DNA from: JAXGXJ01 sp963816155
GTDB lineage: Bacteria; Actinomycetota; Thermoleophilia; RBG-16-64-13
Direction of reading: 5' to 3'
Length of the DNA stretch: 64,000 nt
Assembly (NCBI GenBank): GCA_963816155.1
Contig: CAWFJE010000007.1
Location: 124,001 to 188,000 of the forward strand
The position numbers and the translations under genes were made by a program. Each line of letters starts with the position of its first letter. Position 1 is the first letter of the stretch. A model generated the notes under the pieces. That model ran no database searches and was not told the DNA's origin. It saw only the letters and a program-made list of their open reading frames with translations. Positions 43,435-52,825 of this stretch are shown piece after piece.

Positions 43435-44928
43435 CTAGGCGATGGGCAGCGGCTTGATGGCCTGGAGAGACGATTCTTCCATGAAGGGGGCGGCCGTCTT
43501 GTCGACCGGGACTTCGTCGAAGGTCCAGGTTCCGCCCTGCATGAGCCACTGAGCTCCGCCAAGGCCGTTGTCGTACACGTTCTTGCGCTTGCGGCCGGGC
43601 CCTGCTGGAAAGTCGGCGACGCCGGGACCGATCGGTTCGATGAGAGCAGCGGTGAAGTCGATGGGTCCCACGATGGTATCGAACTTCATCGTCTCAATAG
43701 CCGCCAGCAGGGCGTCCTTGCTCTTCGGGTCGGTGGCGTTCTGAATGGCATAGATGGCCATCTCGCCGACGACGTAGTGAAGCAGAGGAGCCGTCGGCTG
43801 GTTGCCCGTGGTGGCCTCGAAGCCCGCGGCCAGTTCGGCGCAGGTCTGGCCGCTGAGGGACGACGCGAACGGGAAGCTGGGGTGCCACCAGAGTTCCTTG
43901 AGCAGGCCGTTGGCGATGGACCCCAAAGCGTCCACTGAATCAGGGAAGAGAAGGGCTTTGCCGATCATGCAGCCCTTCACACTCAGGTTCTGTTGGGCGG
44001 CGCCCTTCCAGAAGTTGGTGAAGTCCGGCGGGATCATGTTGCCGGTGATCAGTTCGACGCCCGCGCTCTTGAAGGCGGATATCTGCTGGGTGAAGTCTTC
44101 GGTGCCCGGCTGGAAACGACCAGGGTCGACGACGGTGTAGCCTTTGGCCTCCATGAACGGGGGGACAGCCTCGCTGAAGAACAGACCGTCGGCCGTGTTG
44201 TCGAACATGGCCCCGATCTTCTTGTTGCTCTCAATCTGCTCGTAGCAGGCCCAGTTTTCGGTGATCCAATCCTCGCCGCCAAAGAACACGTGATATGACC
44301 ACTTGTATCCGTTCTCGAAGTTCGGGCCCAGATATGTCTGCCAAGGGCAATCGGTCGATACGCACGGCACGCCCGCCGCTTCGCACTGCTCGACAACAGG
44401 GGTGACCGTATCAGGGGTCGATGCCACCATCATGATGTCGATCTGGCTGTTGTTGATGAGGTCGCCGGCCACCTGAGAAGCACGAGACACATCTGACTGG
44501 CTGTCTTGAACGTTGATGGTGACCGGGTGCTTCTTGCCATCAGCGCCGACGACGCCGTCTCCTATGTACTCTTTCCAAAGATCGACGCAGTACTGGTCGG
44601 GAACGCCGAATGAGGCCAGAGGGCCGGTGAGCGGGGTCACGAAGCCAAGCTTGATCTCGTCGCCCATTTCCGCTCCGGCGGATACCGTAGTGGTAGCACC
44701 CTCCGTGACGGACGTCGTGGTCTCGCCGCCGGGAGCAGCCGTGGTAGTGGTCGTCGTGTCCTCGTCGCCGCCGCAGGCCGCCAGAACTCCGCCCAGACCG
44801 CCTCCGAGGCTGACCGCAGCCCCTGCGACACCGGCTATCTTCAGAAAATCGCGGCGGCTGACGTGCTTCGCGCCGGTAAGCGCGGGCTCTTCACGTTCGG
44901 CGTTGTTCTCAAGTTCGTGCTCGCTCAT
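43435..44928 (-). CDS. Tat-exported Leu/Ile/Val-type (Peripla_BP_6) substrate-binding lipoprotein
   Basis: 497-residue binding protein with a twin-arginine signal (SRRDFLKIAG) and a following ACGG that fits a lipobox. A Thr/Gly-rich linker (about 55-92) precedes a type I periplasmic-binding fold: IKLGFVTPLTGPLASFGVPDQ, DSQSDVSRASQVAGDLINN, MMVASTPDTVTPVVEQCEAAGVPCVST. Such proteins feed ABC importers of branched amino acids, amides or aromatic acids. No permease or ATPase genes are adjacent, so it is an orphan. The ATG at 44928 has GGAGGGG upstream. It lies just downstream of the dehalogenase-like gene. Confidence 0.85.
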   Translation of the reverse strand: MSEHELENNAEREEPALTGAKHVSRRDFLKIAGVAGAAVSLGGGLGGVLAACGGDEDTTTTTTAAPGGETTTSVTEGATTTVSAGAEMGDEIKLGFVTPLTGPLASFGVPDQYCVDLWKEYIGDGVVGADGKKHPVTINVQDSQSDVSRASQVAGDLINNSQIDIMMVASTPDTVTPVVEQCEAAGVPCVSTDCPWQTYLGPNFENGYKWSYHVFFGGEDWITENWACYEQIESNKKIGAMFDNTADGLFFSEAVPPFMEAKGYTVVDPGRFQPGTEDFTQQISAFKSAGVELITGNMIPPDFTNFWKGAAQQNLSVKGCMIGKALLFPDSVDALGSIANGLLKELWWHPSFPFASSLSGQTCAELAAGFEATTGNQPTAPLLHYVVGEMAIYAIQNATDPKSKDALLAAIETMKFDTIVGPIDFTAALIEPIGPGVADFPAGPGRKRKNVYDNGLGGAQWLMQGGTWTFDEVPVDKTAAPFMEESSLQAIKPLPIA

Positions 44929-45010
44929 GGTATGCCCCTCCACCTCGATGACAGTCTGGCGGCCCCGTTGACCGCCCACGTTCACATCCTACTACATGCG
45001 GCAGACGTGC

Positions 45011-45048
45011 GGGGCGCTGGGAGGCACGTGGGGCGCTGGGAGGTACGC
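45011..45048. repeat. Two tandem 19-bp repeats
   Basis: GGGGCGCTGGGAGGCACGT followed by GGGGCGCTGGGAGGTACGC, differing at two positions. They lie just beyond the dehalogenase-like gene and beside its terminator. Confidence 0.6.
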
Positions 45049-45049
45049 G

Positions 45050-45070
45050 GGACCGCTGCGGGAGCGGTCC
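45050..45070 (-). terminator. Terminator after the dehalogenase-like gene
   Basis: 8-bp hairpin GGACCGCT / AGCGGTCC with a 5-nt loop, immediately after the minus-strand stop at 45075. Confidence 0.55.
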
Positions 45071-45074
45071 TCGC

Positions 45075-46277
45075 TCATTCCTGCACGGGATAGTCCCGAC
45101 AGAACTGCTGCACGTTCTTTTCGGTGGGCACGACGATCTCGCCGTCTCTGTCGTCTAGGCGGAACCACCACTTGTGGGTGTACTCACGCGGATCGACGAA
45201 GTTGTTCGCCACGTTGCGCTCACGCTGCTCGTCGACCGTCCGGTGCAACCACTCCAGGCTGCCGTCCCAATCCTTCCAGTCGCGCGGTTCCATGTCCGGG
45301 CGGTTCCAAGGGCAGACCTTGGTGCAGCGACCGCACACGCAGCCCTCCTGGTTGAGCACGTCGAAGTCCGAGCAGGTGCGCGAGTCGAGCTTCCAGGTGT
45401 AGTAGCCGTTGTAGAGGGTCTTGGGACCCCGGGCGATGGATCCCGACGGACACTGTTCGGCGCAGATGGTGCATCGGCCGCAGTACTTCTGGAGCCCGAA
45501 GTCCACGTAGCCGTCGATCTCGAGTTCCAGATTGGTGAGGACCGCTGCGTACTTGCAATTGCAGCCCAGGAAGGGGTTGAGCACGATGCCCATGCGCGAG
45601 ACCTCGCCCATCCCGGCCTCGAGCACCACCTGGGGCATGAGGGTGAGGTAGTTGTTCATGTTGCTGGGGACAGCGTCGATGCCCAGACGGCGCAAGTAGT
45701 TGGCCGTGACCTCCGTCTGCAGGGCCAGACGCTGGTAGCACTGGTAGCTCACCGGGTCCACGATGTCGTCCCAACCGTTGGAGGCGGCGAGGGTCTTTGG
45801 ATCTTTGCGGGCGCAGAACACGATGGCGTACTTGTAGGGGGCCTCGATGGGCTTGTCCATGATGTTGTGGCTATAGACGGCAGATTGGGGCAGGGGGCCG
45901 ATGCGCACCATATCGGCGCCCAGGAAGTAGCCCAGGGCTTTGAGGTGGCGGCTCAGCACGCGGGGATCGTCGGGGATGGGGGCCCTCTTGGGGGCCACCG
46001 GATTGCGGCGCTTCTGGTACTTGTTGATGTACCACTGTAGATCCTGGAGCGCTCCCCCGATGGGGTAGCGGTTGGTCATGCGCTTGAACTCGCGTTCGAG
46101 TTCTTCACCGAAATCACCCATGAGCGACTTGCTGAAGACGCTTTCTCGCTCCGAGCGCCGCTCCACAGGTCCGGGTATCTCATTGGTGGGCTTGTCCACC
46201 CTCTTGAGTAGGTGGTCGGGGTAGGGGCCCAATTGCGAATCGTCATACAGGACGTCGTGATAGCGTAAATGGTCCAT
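45075..46277 (-). CDS. Cytoplasmic reductive-dehalogenase-like (RdhA-fold) iron-sulfur protein
   Basis: 400-residue protein. The C-terminal half has the two Fe-S motifs of reductive dehalogenases: CGRCTICAEQCPSGSI (CxxCxxCxxxCP), and a second group beginning at SRTC and ending GCVCGRCTKVCPWN. Between residues about 190 and 270 the cobalamin-region pattern is seen (LGIDAVPSNMNNYLTLMPQVVLEAGMGEVSRMGIVLNPFLGCNCKYAAVLTNLELEIDGY). No Tat signal and no membrane-anchor RdhB gene are present, so it is probably cytosolic, like the non-respiratory BhbA/QueG-related group. Substrate and role are unknown. The ATG at 46277 has AGAGGTGG upstream. Divergent from the large surface-protein gene. Confidence 0.8.
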   Translation of the reverse strand: MDHLRYHDVLYDDSQLGPYPDHLLKRVDKPTNEIPGPVERRSERESVFSKSLMGDFGEELEREFKRMTNRYPIGGALQDLQWYINKYQKRRNPVAPKRAPIPDDPRVLSRHLKALGYFLGADMVRIGPLPQSAVYSHNIMDKPIEAPYKYAIVFCARKDPKTLAASNGWDDIVDPVSYQCYQRLALQTEVTANYLRRLGIDAVPSNMNNYLTLMPQVVLEAGMGEVSRMGIVLNPFLGCNCKYAAVLTNLELEIDGYVDFGLQKYCGRCTICAEQCPSGSIARGPKTLYNGYYTWKLDSRTCSDFDVLNQEGCVCGRCTKVCPWNRPDMEPRDWKDWDGSLEWLHRTVDEQRERNVANNFVDPREYTHKWWFRLDDRDGEIVVPTEKNVQQFCRDYPVQE

Positions 46278-46696
46278 TAGACACTAACCACCTCTCTATG
46301 CGACCCGCCGGCAGAACCATTCTCGACCTGAGCCTTCCCCGCCGCGGGGATAGGTCCAGGGTCGTTCATGCGCTCCCGCGCCGTCGCAAGTAGTAACTTT
46401 GTATCTAGGATATCGTAGCGAAGCGCGGTACGCCCGGTGATCTAGTCAGCGGGCCGAAGCCCACAGTCACAATCCAGTCCCGCTTGACCCTGCTACCATG
46501 CAGTCTGTTTCAGGCGACCGTGTGGTGACCGGACACTGGGTCAGGTGGGGTCCGGAGGGTTCTGCCCCAGAATGCCGCCAAGCCGCCGGTGCCCGACAGG
46601 AAAACGGATTCCCGCCACGAAGTCAAAGAATTGGTTGTAGAGGCATAATGTCACCGCGAGGAGCCTGCGCGATGGGCTTTCGCTGGGGGAGAAAGA
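46278..46696. other. 419-nt divergent intergenic region
   Basis: Lies between the dehalogenase-like gene and the large surface-protein gene. Only weak promoter-like elements were seen (CATAAT at 46644-46649, without a good -35). No clear operator, riboswitch or small gene was recognised. Confidence 0.4.
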
Positions 46697-49600
46697 ATGA
46701 AGATCTGTGGGTGTCGTCTGGCTTTGGTCACCATCGCGTTTGCGCTTGCCATGGCCCTTGGGGGGATGGCCAGCGAGGCACAGGCTGCAGGCAGCGTCTC
46801 GCTGGCTACGCCCGGCACCGCTTACACGCAGGATTTCAACACACTGGCCAATACTGGGACAAGTAGCGCCGTGCCCAACGGCTGGGATTTCGCCGAGTCA
46901 GGCACTAACGCGAACGTTCTCTACAGCGCAGGTACCGGTTCAAACAACGCTGGCGACACGTACAGCTTCGGCACTACGAGCAGCACAGAGCGAGCTCTTG
47001 GCGGTCTGCTCAGTGGTAGTCTCGTCCCAAGCATAGGTGCCCAGTTCACCAACAACACGGGTGGCGTGATCACGAGGCTTGCCATTTCCTATGTGGGCGA
47101 ACAGTGGCGGCTCGGTACGGCAGGGCGCGTGGACCGCCTCGATTTCCAGCTGAGCACCGACGCAACCAGTCTGACCACCGGGACCTGGGCGGACCACGAT
47201 GCCCTTGATTTCTCCAGTCAGTTCACCACGACGGCTGGGGCCCTGGATGGCAACGCTGCGGCGAACCGAGCGGCCGTGAGCTCGACCATCACGGGGCTGA
47301 ACATCGCGAAAGATGCCACCTTCTGGATCCGGTGGACCGACTTCAACGCGTCGGGGTCAGACGACGGCCTGGCCGTGGACGATTTCTCGCTCACGGTCGT
47401 GAACAACGCCCCTACCAACATCGCCCTCTCGGCCGCAACCGTCGCCGAAAACGCGGCGGTCAACACCGTGGTGGGGGCCTTCAGCACCACCGATCCCGAC
47501 GCGGGCGATGCCTTCACCTACACCCTCGTGGCCGGGGCCGGCTCCGCCGACAATGCCTCCTTCAACATCACGGCCGGGGGCAACTTGAGGACGTCGGCTT
47601 CCTTCAACTACGAAGCCAAGAACTCCTACGCCATCCGCGTACGCTCCACCGACCAGGGTAACCTCGGGTTCGAAAAGCAGTTCACCATCACCGTGACCGA
47701 CGTTAACGAGGTCCCCACCGACATCGCCCTCTCCAACGCCAGCGTGGCCGAGAACGCCGGGGCCAACGCCGTGGTGGGCACCCTGAGCGGTACCGATCCG
47801 GACGCCGGTCAGAGCGCCACCCTCACCTTCAGCCTGCCCGCGGGTCTCACTGAGAACGCCCTCTTCAATATCTCCGGCACCACGCTGCGGGCCACCGCTT
47901 CTCTTGACTATGAGGCGGCTTCCTCTCACACCGTGACCGTGCGGGCCACCGATCTCTTCGGCCTCACCTACAACAAGCAGTTCACCATCACCGTGACCGA
48001 CGTGGACGATCCTCCCACGGGCAGCATCACATTGACTACGCCCGGCACCGCCTACGCGCAGAGTTTCAACTCGCTTGCCTCCAGCGGGTCCAGCGGTACG
48101 GTGCCCACCGGGTGGTATTTCCAGGAGACAGGTACCTCCACGTACCGGAATACCGCCTACCGTGCCGACACCGGGTCCAGCAACATCGGCGACACCTATA
48201 GCTACGGAGCGTCCGGCGCCTCCGACCGCGCCCTTGGCTGCCTGCTGAGCAATGCGTTGACCCCCATGCTGGGGGCGCAGCTCACGAACAACACCGGAGT
48301 CACCATCCATGCTTTGACCATCTCCTACACGGGCGAACAGTGGCGCCTGGGCGAGCTTGGAAGAGGAGAAGACAGGCTCGACTTCCAGTTGAGCTCGAAC
48401 GCGACCAGTCTCGACACCGGAACCTGGGTGGACTACAACTCCCTCGACTTCTCCAGCCCGGTGACGGCCGGTACGGTCGGGGCACTGGACGGAAATGCTC
48501 CCTCGAATCGTGCGGCGCTCAGCTTCACCGTCACCGGCTTGAACATCCCGAATGGCGACGCTTTCTGGATCCGTTGGGCCGACTACGACGTGGCGTTGGC
48601 AGATGACGGCCTAGCGGTGGATGACTTTTCACTCACCCCGTACACAGCCCCCACCGACATCGCCCTCTCCAACGCCGTCCTGGCCGAGAACGCCGGGGCC
48701 AACGCCCTCGTGGGTACCCTCAGCGGCAGCGACCCCGATGCCGGCCAGAGCGCCACCCTTTCTTTCAGCCTGCCCGCCGGTCTCACGGAGAACGCCCTCT
48801 TTAACATCTCCGGCACCACGCTGCAGGCCACGGCTTCGCTCGACTACGAAGCGGCTTCCTCCCACACCGTGACCGTGCGGGCCACCGATACCGCCGGTCT
48901 CACCTACGACGAAGAGTTCACCATCACCGTGACCGACGTCAACGAGCCTCCCACCATAACCAGCAACGGGGGCGGAGATGCGGCCGACATCTCCGTGCCC
49001 GAGAACTCTACGGCCGTGACCACGGTGACGGCCACCGACCCCGACCAGGGCGCCACGCTCACCTACGGCATCTCCGGCGGAGCCGATCAGGCCGCGTTTG
49101 CCATCGATGAGGAGAGCGGGGTCCTCACCTTCCTCAGCGCCCCCGACTTCGAGCACCCCACCGACACCGGCGCCGACAATATCTACCAGGTGACCGTGCA
49201 GGCCAGTGACGGCTCCCTCACCGATACCCAGACCATCAGCGTCACCGTGACCGACGTCAACGAGGCCCCCACCGACATCGCCCTCTCCAACGCCGTCCTG
49301 GCCGAGAACGCCGGCGCCAACGCCCTCGTGGGTACCCTCAGCGGCAGCGACCCCGATGCCGGCCAGAGCGCTACCCTTTCTTTCAGCCTACCCGCCGGTC
49401 TCACGGAGAACGTCCTCTTTAACATCTCCGGCACCACGCTGCAGGCCACGGCTTCGCTCGACTACGAAGCGGCTTCCTCCCACACCGTGACCGTGCGGGC
49501 CACCGATACCGCCGGTCTCACCTACGACGAAGAGTTCACCATCACCGTGACCGACGTCAACGAGCCCCCCACCATAACCAGCAACGGGGGCGGAGATGCG

Positions 49601-50935
49601 GCCGACATCTCCGTGCCCGAGAACTCTACGGCCGTGACCACGGTGACCGCCACCGACCCCGACCAGGGCGCCACGCTCACCTACGACATCTCCGGCGGAG
49701 CCGACCAGGCCGCCTTCACCATCGATGAGGAGAGCGGGGTCCTCACCTTCCTCAGCGCCCCCGACTTCGAGCACCCCACCGACACCGGCGCCGACAATAT
49801 CTACCAGGTGACTGTGCAGGCCAGTGACGGCTCCCTCACCGATACCCAGACCATCAGCGTCACTGTGACCGACGTCGCTACCGCCTACACCCTGGCCTAT
49901 ACGGCCGGCAGAGGCGGATCCATCGTAGGCGCCGCCGTACAGACCGTCGAGCCCGGCATGAACGGCTCGAAGGTCACCGCGGTTCCGGACCCCGGCTACC
50001 ATTTCTACCAGTGGACTGATGGGATCACGAAGGCGTCACGCATCGACACCAACGTGATGGCCGACAAGACCGTGAAAGCGCTGTTCGCTCCCGACTCAGT
50101 GACTCGCCCGCATACCCTCACCTATACCGCTGGTCCGGGCGGCTCCATCACCGGCAACACCCCGCAGATCGTGGAGTACGGCAAGGATGGCACGGAGGTT
50201 ACCGCCGTGTCCGATCCCGGCTACGTCTTTGTCAAGTGGAGCGATGGGGCCACGACCGCGTCGCGAACCGACACCAATGTGAGGGCCGATCTCGCCGTGA
50301 CGGCCGAGTTCGCTCTCGCGCCCGATCGTTGGACGGATATCAGCAATCTGCAATGGGTGGACATATATGAAGTGACCGCCGACGAGGTGGATGTCGTAGC
50401 CGACGGTTATAGCGACGGCACCTTCCGACCGTCTTTGGACGTAGATCGAGCCCAGTTTTCCAAGATGGTCGTGGACGGCTTTGGGCTTCCGCTCCTCTCC
50501 CCGCCCATTCCCAGTTTCAGCGATGTTCCCGTCTCTCACTTCTTCTATGGTTGGATCGAAGGAGCGGCGGGGGCCGAAATCGTGACCGGTTATCCGGACG
50601 GCGCGTTCAGGCCATCGCGGAACATCACCAGGCAACAGGCCAACAGCATACTGGGCCGCTATCTGTCCCGAAAAGAGCTGACCGACACCGGCTCGATCCA
50701 GGGTGAGCTTGGCAGCTACAACTCACTCGCGGATTGGTACGCCGCCGAGGGAGCGGAAACCCTTGCACCGTTTGCAGACGTCTCGCAGCTCGCAAAGGTT
50801 CACGCGCCCTTCACGGCCTACTTGGTCTATCACGAGGTGGTTTATGGTAGCTCGAACGGGGACAGCATCTATCTGATGCCTCTGTCGAATCTGACCCGGG
50901 CCCAGGCGGCAGTACTGATCGTCCGAACGAAGTAG
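46697..50935 (+). CDS. Large secreted cadherin-repeat S-layer-type protein with SLH domains
   Basis: 1412-residue exported protein. A signal peptide (to about residue 31) leads to a roughly 200-residue domain ending in ADDxLAVDDFSLT. It is repeated at about 440-648 with the same landmarks (TPGTAYxQxFNxLA, GWxFxExGT, YxGEQWRLG, LDGNA). Between and after are cadherin-like repeats ending VTDVNE. Residues about 652-857 and 858-1060 are near-identical copies. Two InlB B-type repeats (YTAGxGGSI...GY) follow, then three SLH motifs (about 1212-1412) that anchor to cell-wall polymers. GGGGGAGAAAGA precedes the ATG. Likely an adhesin or S-layer-associated protein; function not established. Confidence 0.85.
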   Translation: MKICGCRLALVTIAFALAMALGGMASEAQAAGSVSLATPGTAYTQDFNTLANTGTSSAVPNGWDFAESGTNANVLYSAGTGSNNAGDTYSFGTTSSTERALGGLLSGSLVPSIGAQFTNNTGGVITRLAISYVGEQWRLGTAGRVDRLDFQLSTDATSLTTGTWADHDALDFSSQFTTTAGALDGNAAANRAAVSSTITGLNIAKDATFWIRWTDFNASGSDDGLAVDDFSLTVVNNAPTNIALSAATVAENAAVNTVVGAFSTTDPDAGDAFTYTLVAGAGSADNASFNITAGGNLRTSASFNYEAKNSYAIRVRSTDQGNLGFEKQFTITVTDVNEVPTDIALSNASVAENAGANAVVGTLSGTDPDAGQSATLTFSLPAGLTENALFNISGTTLRATASLDYEAASSHTVTVRATDLFGLTYNKQFTITVTDVDDPPTGSITLTTPGTAYAQSFNSLASSGSSGTVPTGWYFQETGTSTYRNTAYRADTGSSNIGDTYSYGASGASDRALGCLLSNALTPMLGAQLTNNTGVTIHALTISYTGEQWRLGELGRGEDRLDFQLSSNATSLDTGTWVDYNSLDFSSPVTAGTVGALDGNAPSNRAALSFTVTGLNIPNGDAFWIRWADYDVALADDGLAVDDFSLTPYTAPTDIALSNAVLAENAGANALVGTLSGSDPDAGQSATLSFSLPAGLTENALFNISGTTLQATASLDYEAASSHTVTVRATDTAGLTYDEEFTITVTDVNEPPTITSNGGGDAADISVPENSTAVTTVTATDPDQGATLTYGISGGADQAAFAIDEESGVLTFLSAPDFEHPTDTGADNIYQVTVQASDGSLTDTQTISVTVTDVNEAPTDIALSNAVLAENAGANALVGTLSGSDPDAGQSATLSFSLPAGLTENVLFNISGTTLQATASLDYEAASSHTVTVRATDTAGLTYDEEFTITVTDVNEPPTITSNGGGDAADISVPENSTAVTTVTATDPDQGATLTYDISGGADQAAFTIDEESGVLTFLSAPDFEHPTDTGADNIYQVTVQASDGSLTDTQTISVTVTDVATAYTLAYTAGRGGSIVGAAVQTVEPGMNGSKVTAVPDPGYHFYQWTDGITKASRIDTNVMADKTVKALFAPDSVTRPHTLTYTAGPGGSITGNTPQIVEYGKDGTEVTAVSDPGYVFVKWSDGATTASRTDTNVRADLAVTAEFALAPDRWTDISNLQWVDIYEVTADEVDVVADGYSDGTFRPSLDVDRAQFSKMVVDGFGLPLLSPPIPSFSDVPVSHFFYGWIEGAAGAEIVTGYPDGAFRPSRNITRQQANSILGRYLSRKELTDTGSIQGELGSYNSLADWYAAEGAETLAPFADVSQLAKVHAPFTAYLVYHEVVYGSSNGDSIYLMPLSNLTRAQAAVLIVRTK
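48651..49268 (+). repeat. First copy of a 618-bp near-identical tandem repeat
   Basis: Period 618 bp (206 residues), from CCACCGACATCGCCCTCTCC to the next occurrence at 49269. Each copy holds two cadherin-like units. Differences from copy two are a handful of bases, for example GCC/GTC at an Ala/Val codon. Confidence 0.8.
49269..49875 (+). repeat. Second copy of the 618-bp tandem repeat
   Basis: Nearly identical to 48651-49268 until about 49870, where the sequence changes to the InlB-like repeats. The high identity indicates a recent duplication or ongoing recombination within the surface protein. Confidence 0.8.
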
Positions 50936-51047
50936 CGCTCGGCGAGCGGGACCCATGAGGTCGCGAGAACCATCGTCGACCGAGAGGGGGGTCCATGTGA
51001 AGGCCCAACGCGATGCGATCGGAAGTGTTCGGCTGAAGGAGGCGGGA

Positions 51048-52775
51048 ATGCTGCGGCTTGCTCGATCAGACGGGCGGACGGCGGAGGGCGCAAGCGACCG
51101 GTCGACCCGCGGACTCCGGTCCACGGGCGTGGTTCGCCTCGCGGCCACTAGGATCACGTTGTTGGTCGCGGTGGCAGCGGCTCTCCTAGGGGTCGGCATG
51201 CTTTGCGCGGTGCCCTCGTCGGCCACCGCCGCGACGGGCCAGGCCGCTTTCACTTTGACCAATGGGGTTCAGTCGTATAGCGACAGCACGCCGGGAGGCA
51301 TGGCGCTGACTGAGCTGTTCAAGGGAACATCGGTAATGGTCCAGTCAGGCAAGGCAAGCGGACTGACGAACCTGCCTATCTCGCTCACCTATGGTGGCAA
51401 GCCGCTCACGGGTACCGCAGCGCTATCCCTTACGGGGACCTTCGAAGACGCGACCGGTCTTCTCCAAGGAACCTACTACTACGAATACGATATCGTCTAC
51501 AGCTCCACGTTGTTTGGGCCCGAACGCCAAGTCGGGACGTATGGCGGGAGGGTGGAGGCGGCTTTGGGCCCGAATGCGAAGACGGCGAGTCTCTTTTTCG
51601 GGGGCTCCTGGACGGTGACTCACTACACCCCTGCCTCGGGCGGCGGATGGCAAGAGGCCAGCGTGGGCTCGGGTTTGGATGCGAGCCACGTGACGTTCAC
51701 GCTGTCCGGGACTGTGCCCCAACATGGCACCGTGCTGGGGGGGCTGAGAGGCGCGGGCAAGACACGGATCTCGCAAGATGGGGGCGCCACTTGGACTGAG
51801 GCTGCGTCAGGCCAGGGGCTACAGGTGGACGACCTGATCTCGGTCGAGAATGTCGCTGGGACTCGGACCAAGATCGTGTTCCCGGACGGCTCGTCTTTCA
51901 TCATGAAGGCGGGGACTGTAGTGAGGTTGCTGTCCGGCGGTCTTCAGCTCAAGCAGGGCGAGGTGTGGCTGAATGTGAAGAAGCAAGGAGACAAGTTCGA
52001 GATCATCACTCCCACCTCGGTTTGCGGGGTATTTGGTACTGAGTTCCAGGTGACCGCATTCCCGGGCGTCAAGGATGAGATCGCTTTGTTCTCCGGGCAG
52101 GTGCGGGTCACGGCGAACGCCGGAGGCACAATGACCCTCAGTCCGGGGCAGAAGGTCAGCTGTCAAGGTACCGGTCTTGGCCCAGTCCAAGCAGTGGGGT
52201 CGTTCGCCGACACCACCTCCAGCCCATACAACGCGGCCATCCTCGGCATGAGCCAGGCGGGGATCGTGAGTGGTCGCCAACAAGGCGGCGTCTGGATGTT
52301 CGCCCCGCTCGAGACAGTGAAACGTATGCAGTTCGCCAAGATGGTCTGTGGAGCCATGGACATCCACGTGAGCGAGGATTCTTGGCGCGATTCGGCTCCG
52401 CCTTTCGCCGATCTGGGCCCGGACCCGTTGGACACCACATATCCTCATGATTTTGTGGCCGGTGCCTCCGCCGTCGGTATCATCAAGGGCGACAAAGGCA
52501 AGTTCAAACCCTACGACGGCATCTACAGGATAGGCGTCATCTTGATGGTGGTCCGCGCGCTTGATAGCTTGGCCCCAGGTTCCCTGAAGGCTGTTCCCAC
52601 CGATTTCAGTTCGACCGTCGGCGGACTGTCGGGTGAGCACGCGGAGGCTATGAGAAAGGCCGAATACAATGACCTGACGGACGGGCTTTCCGGCTTCGAC
52701 AAGGGCTGGAACCCTTGGGCCGCGGCCACCCGCGGGGAAGTGGCTCAGATCCTGTGGAATGCCATGTGGCGCTAA
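51048..52775 (+). CDS. Exported FecR-domain protein with C-terminal SLH repeats
   Basis: About 575 residues. A long basic N-region precedes a hydrophobic signal helix (LLVAVAAALLGVGML). The N-terminal half has a roughly 150-residue beta-rich domain of no known family. Around residues 250-375 a FecR domain appears: VDDLISVENVAGTRTKIVFPDGS, LKQGEVWLNVKKQGDKFEIITPTSVCGVFGTEFQV, LFSGQVRVT. SLH-type motifs follow (FADTTSSPYNAAILGMSQAGIVSG; FADLGPDPLDTTYPHDFV). The ATG at 51048 has GGAGG 5 nt upstream; a GTG at 50997 with GAGGGGGG is an alternative. It follows the large SLH protein by about 110 nt and probably belongs to the same surface system. Confidence 0.78.
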   Translation: MLRLARSDGRTAEGASDRSTRGLRSTGVVRLAATRITLLVAVAAALLGVGMLCAVPSSATAATGQAAFTLTNGVQSYSDSTPGGMALTELFKGTSVMVQSGKASGLTNLPISLTYGGKPLTGTAALSLTGTFEDATGLLQGTYYYEYDIVYSSTLFGPERQVGTYGGRVEAALGPNAKTASLFFGGSWTVTHYTPASGGGWQEASVGSGLDASHVTFTLSGTVPQHGTVLGGLRGAGKTRISQDGGATWTEAASGQGLQVDDLISVENVAGTRTKIVFPDGSSFIMKAGTVVRLLSGGLQLKQGEVWLNVKKQGDKFEIITPTSVCGVFGTEFQVTAFPGVKDEIALFSGQVRVTANAGGTMTLSPGQKVSCQGTGLGPVQAVGSFADTTSSPYNAAILGMSQAGIVSGRQQGGVWMFAPLETVKRMQFAKMVCGAMDIHVSEDSWRDSAPPFADLGPDPLDTTYPHDFVAGASAVGIIKGDKGKFKPYDGIYRIGVILMVVRALDSLAPGSLKAVPTDFSSTVGGLSGEHAEAMRKAEYNDLTDGLSGFDKGWNPWAAATRGEVAQILWNAMWR

Positions 52776-52825
52776 AGCAGGGACCCCGTCCCGTCACGTT
52801 TCCGATCCAGGAGAGGGCCGAACTC

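Noticed and set aside
45075..46277. Respiratory, membrane-bound reductive dehalogenase
   Set aside because: No Tat signal and no rdhB-like hydrophobic gene adjacent, so a non-respiratory role is more likely.
47357..50002. Minus-strand frames through the cadherin repeats and a CRISPR-like repeat pattern
   Set aside because: The repeats are long (618 bp), coding and without spacers; the minus frames are Gly/Arg/Val-rich shadows.
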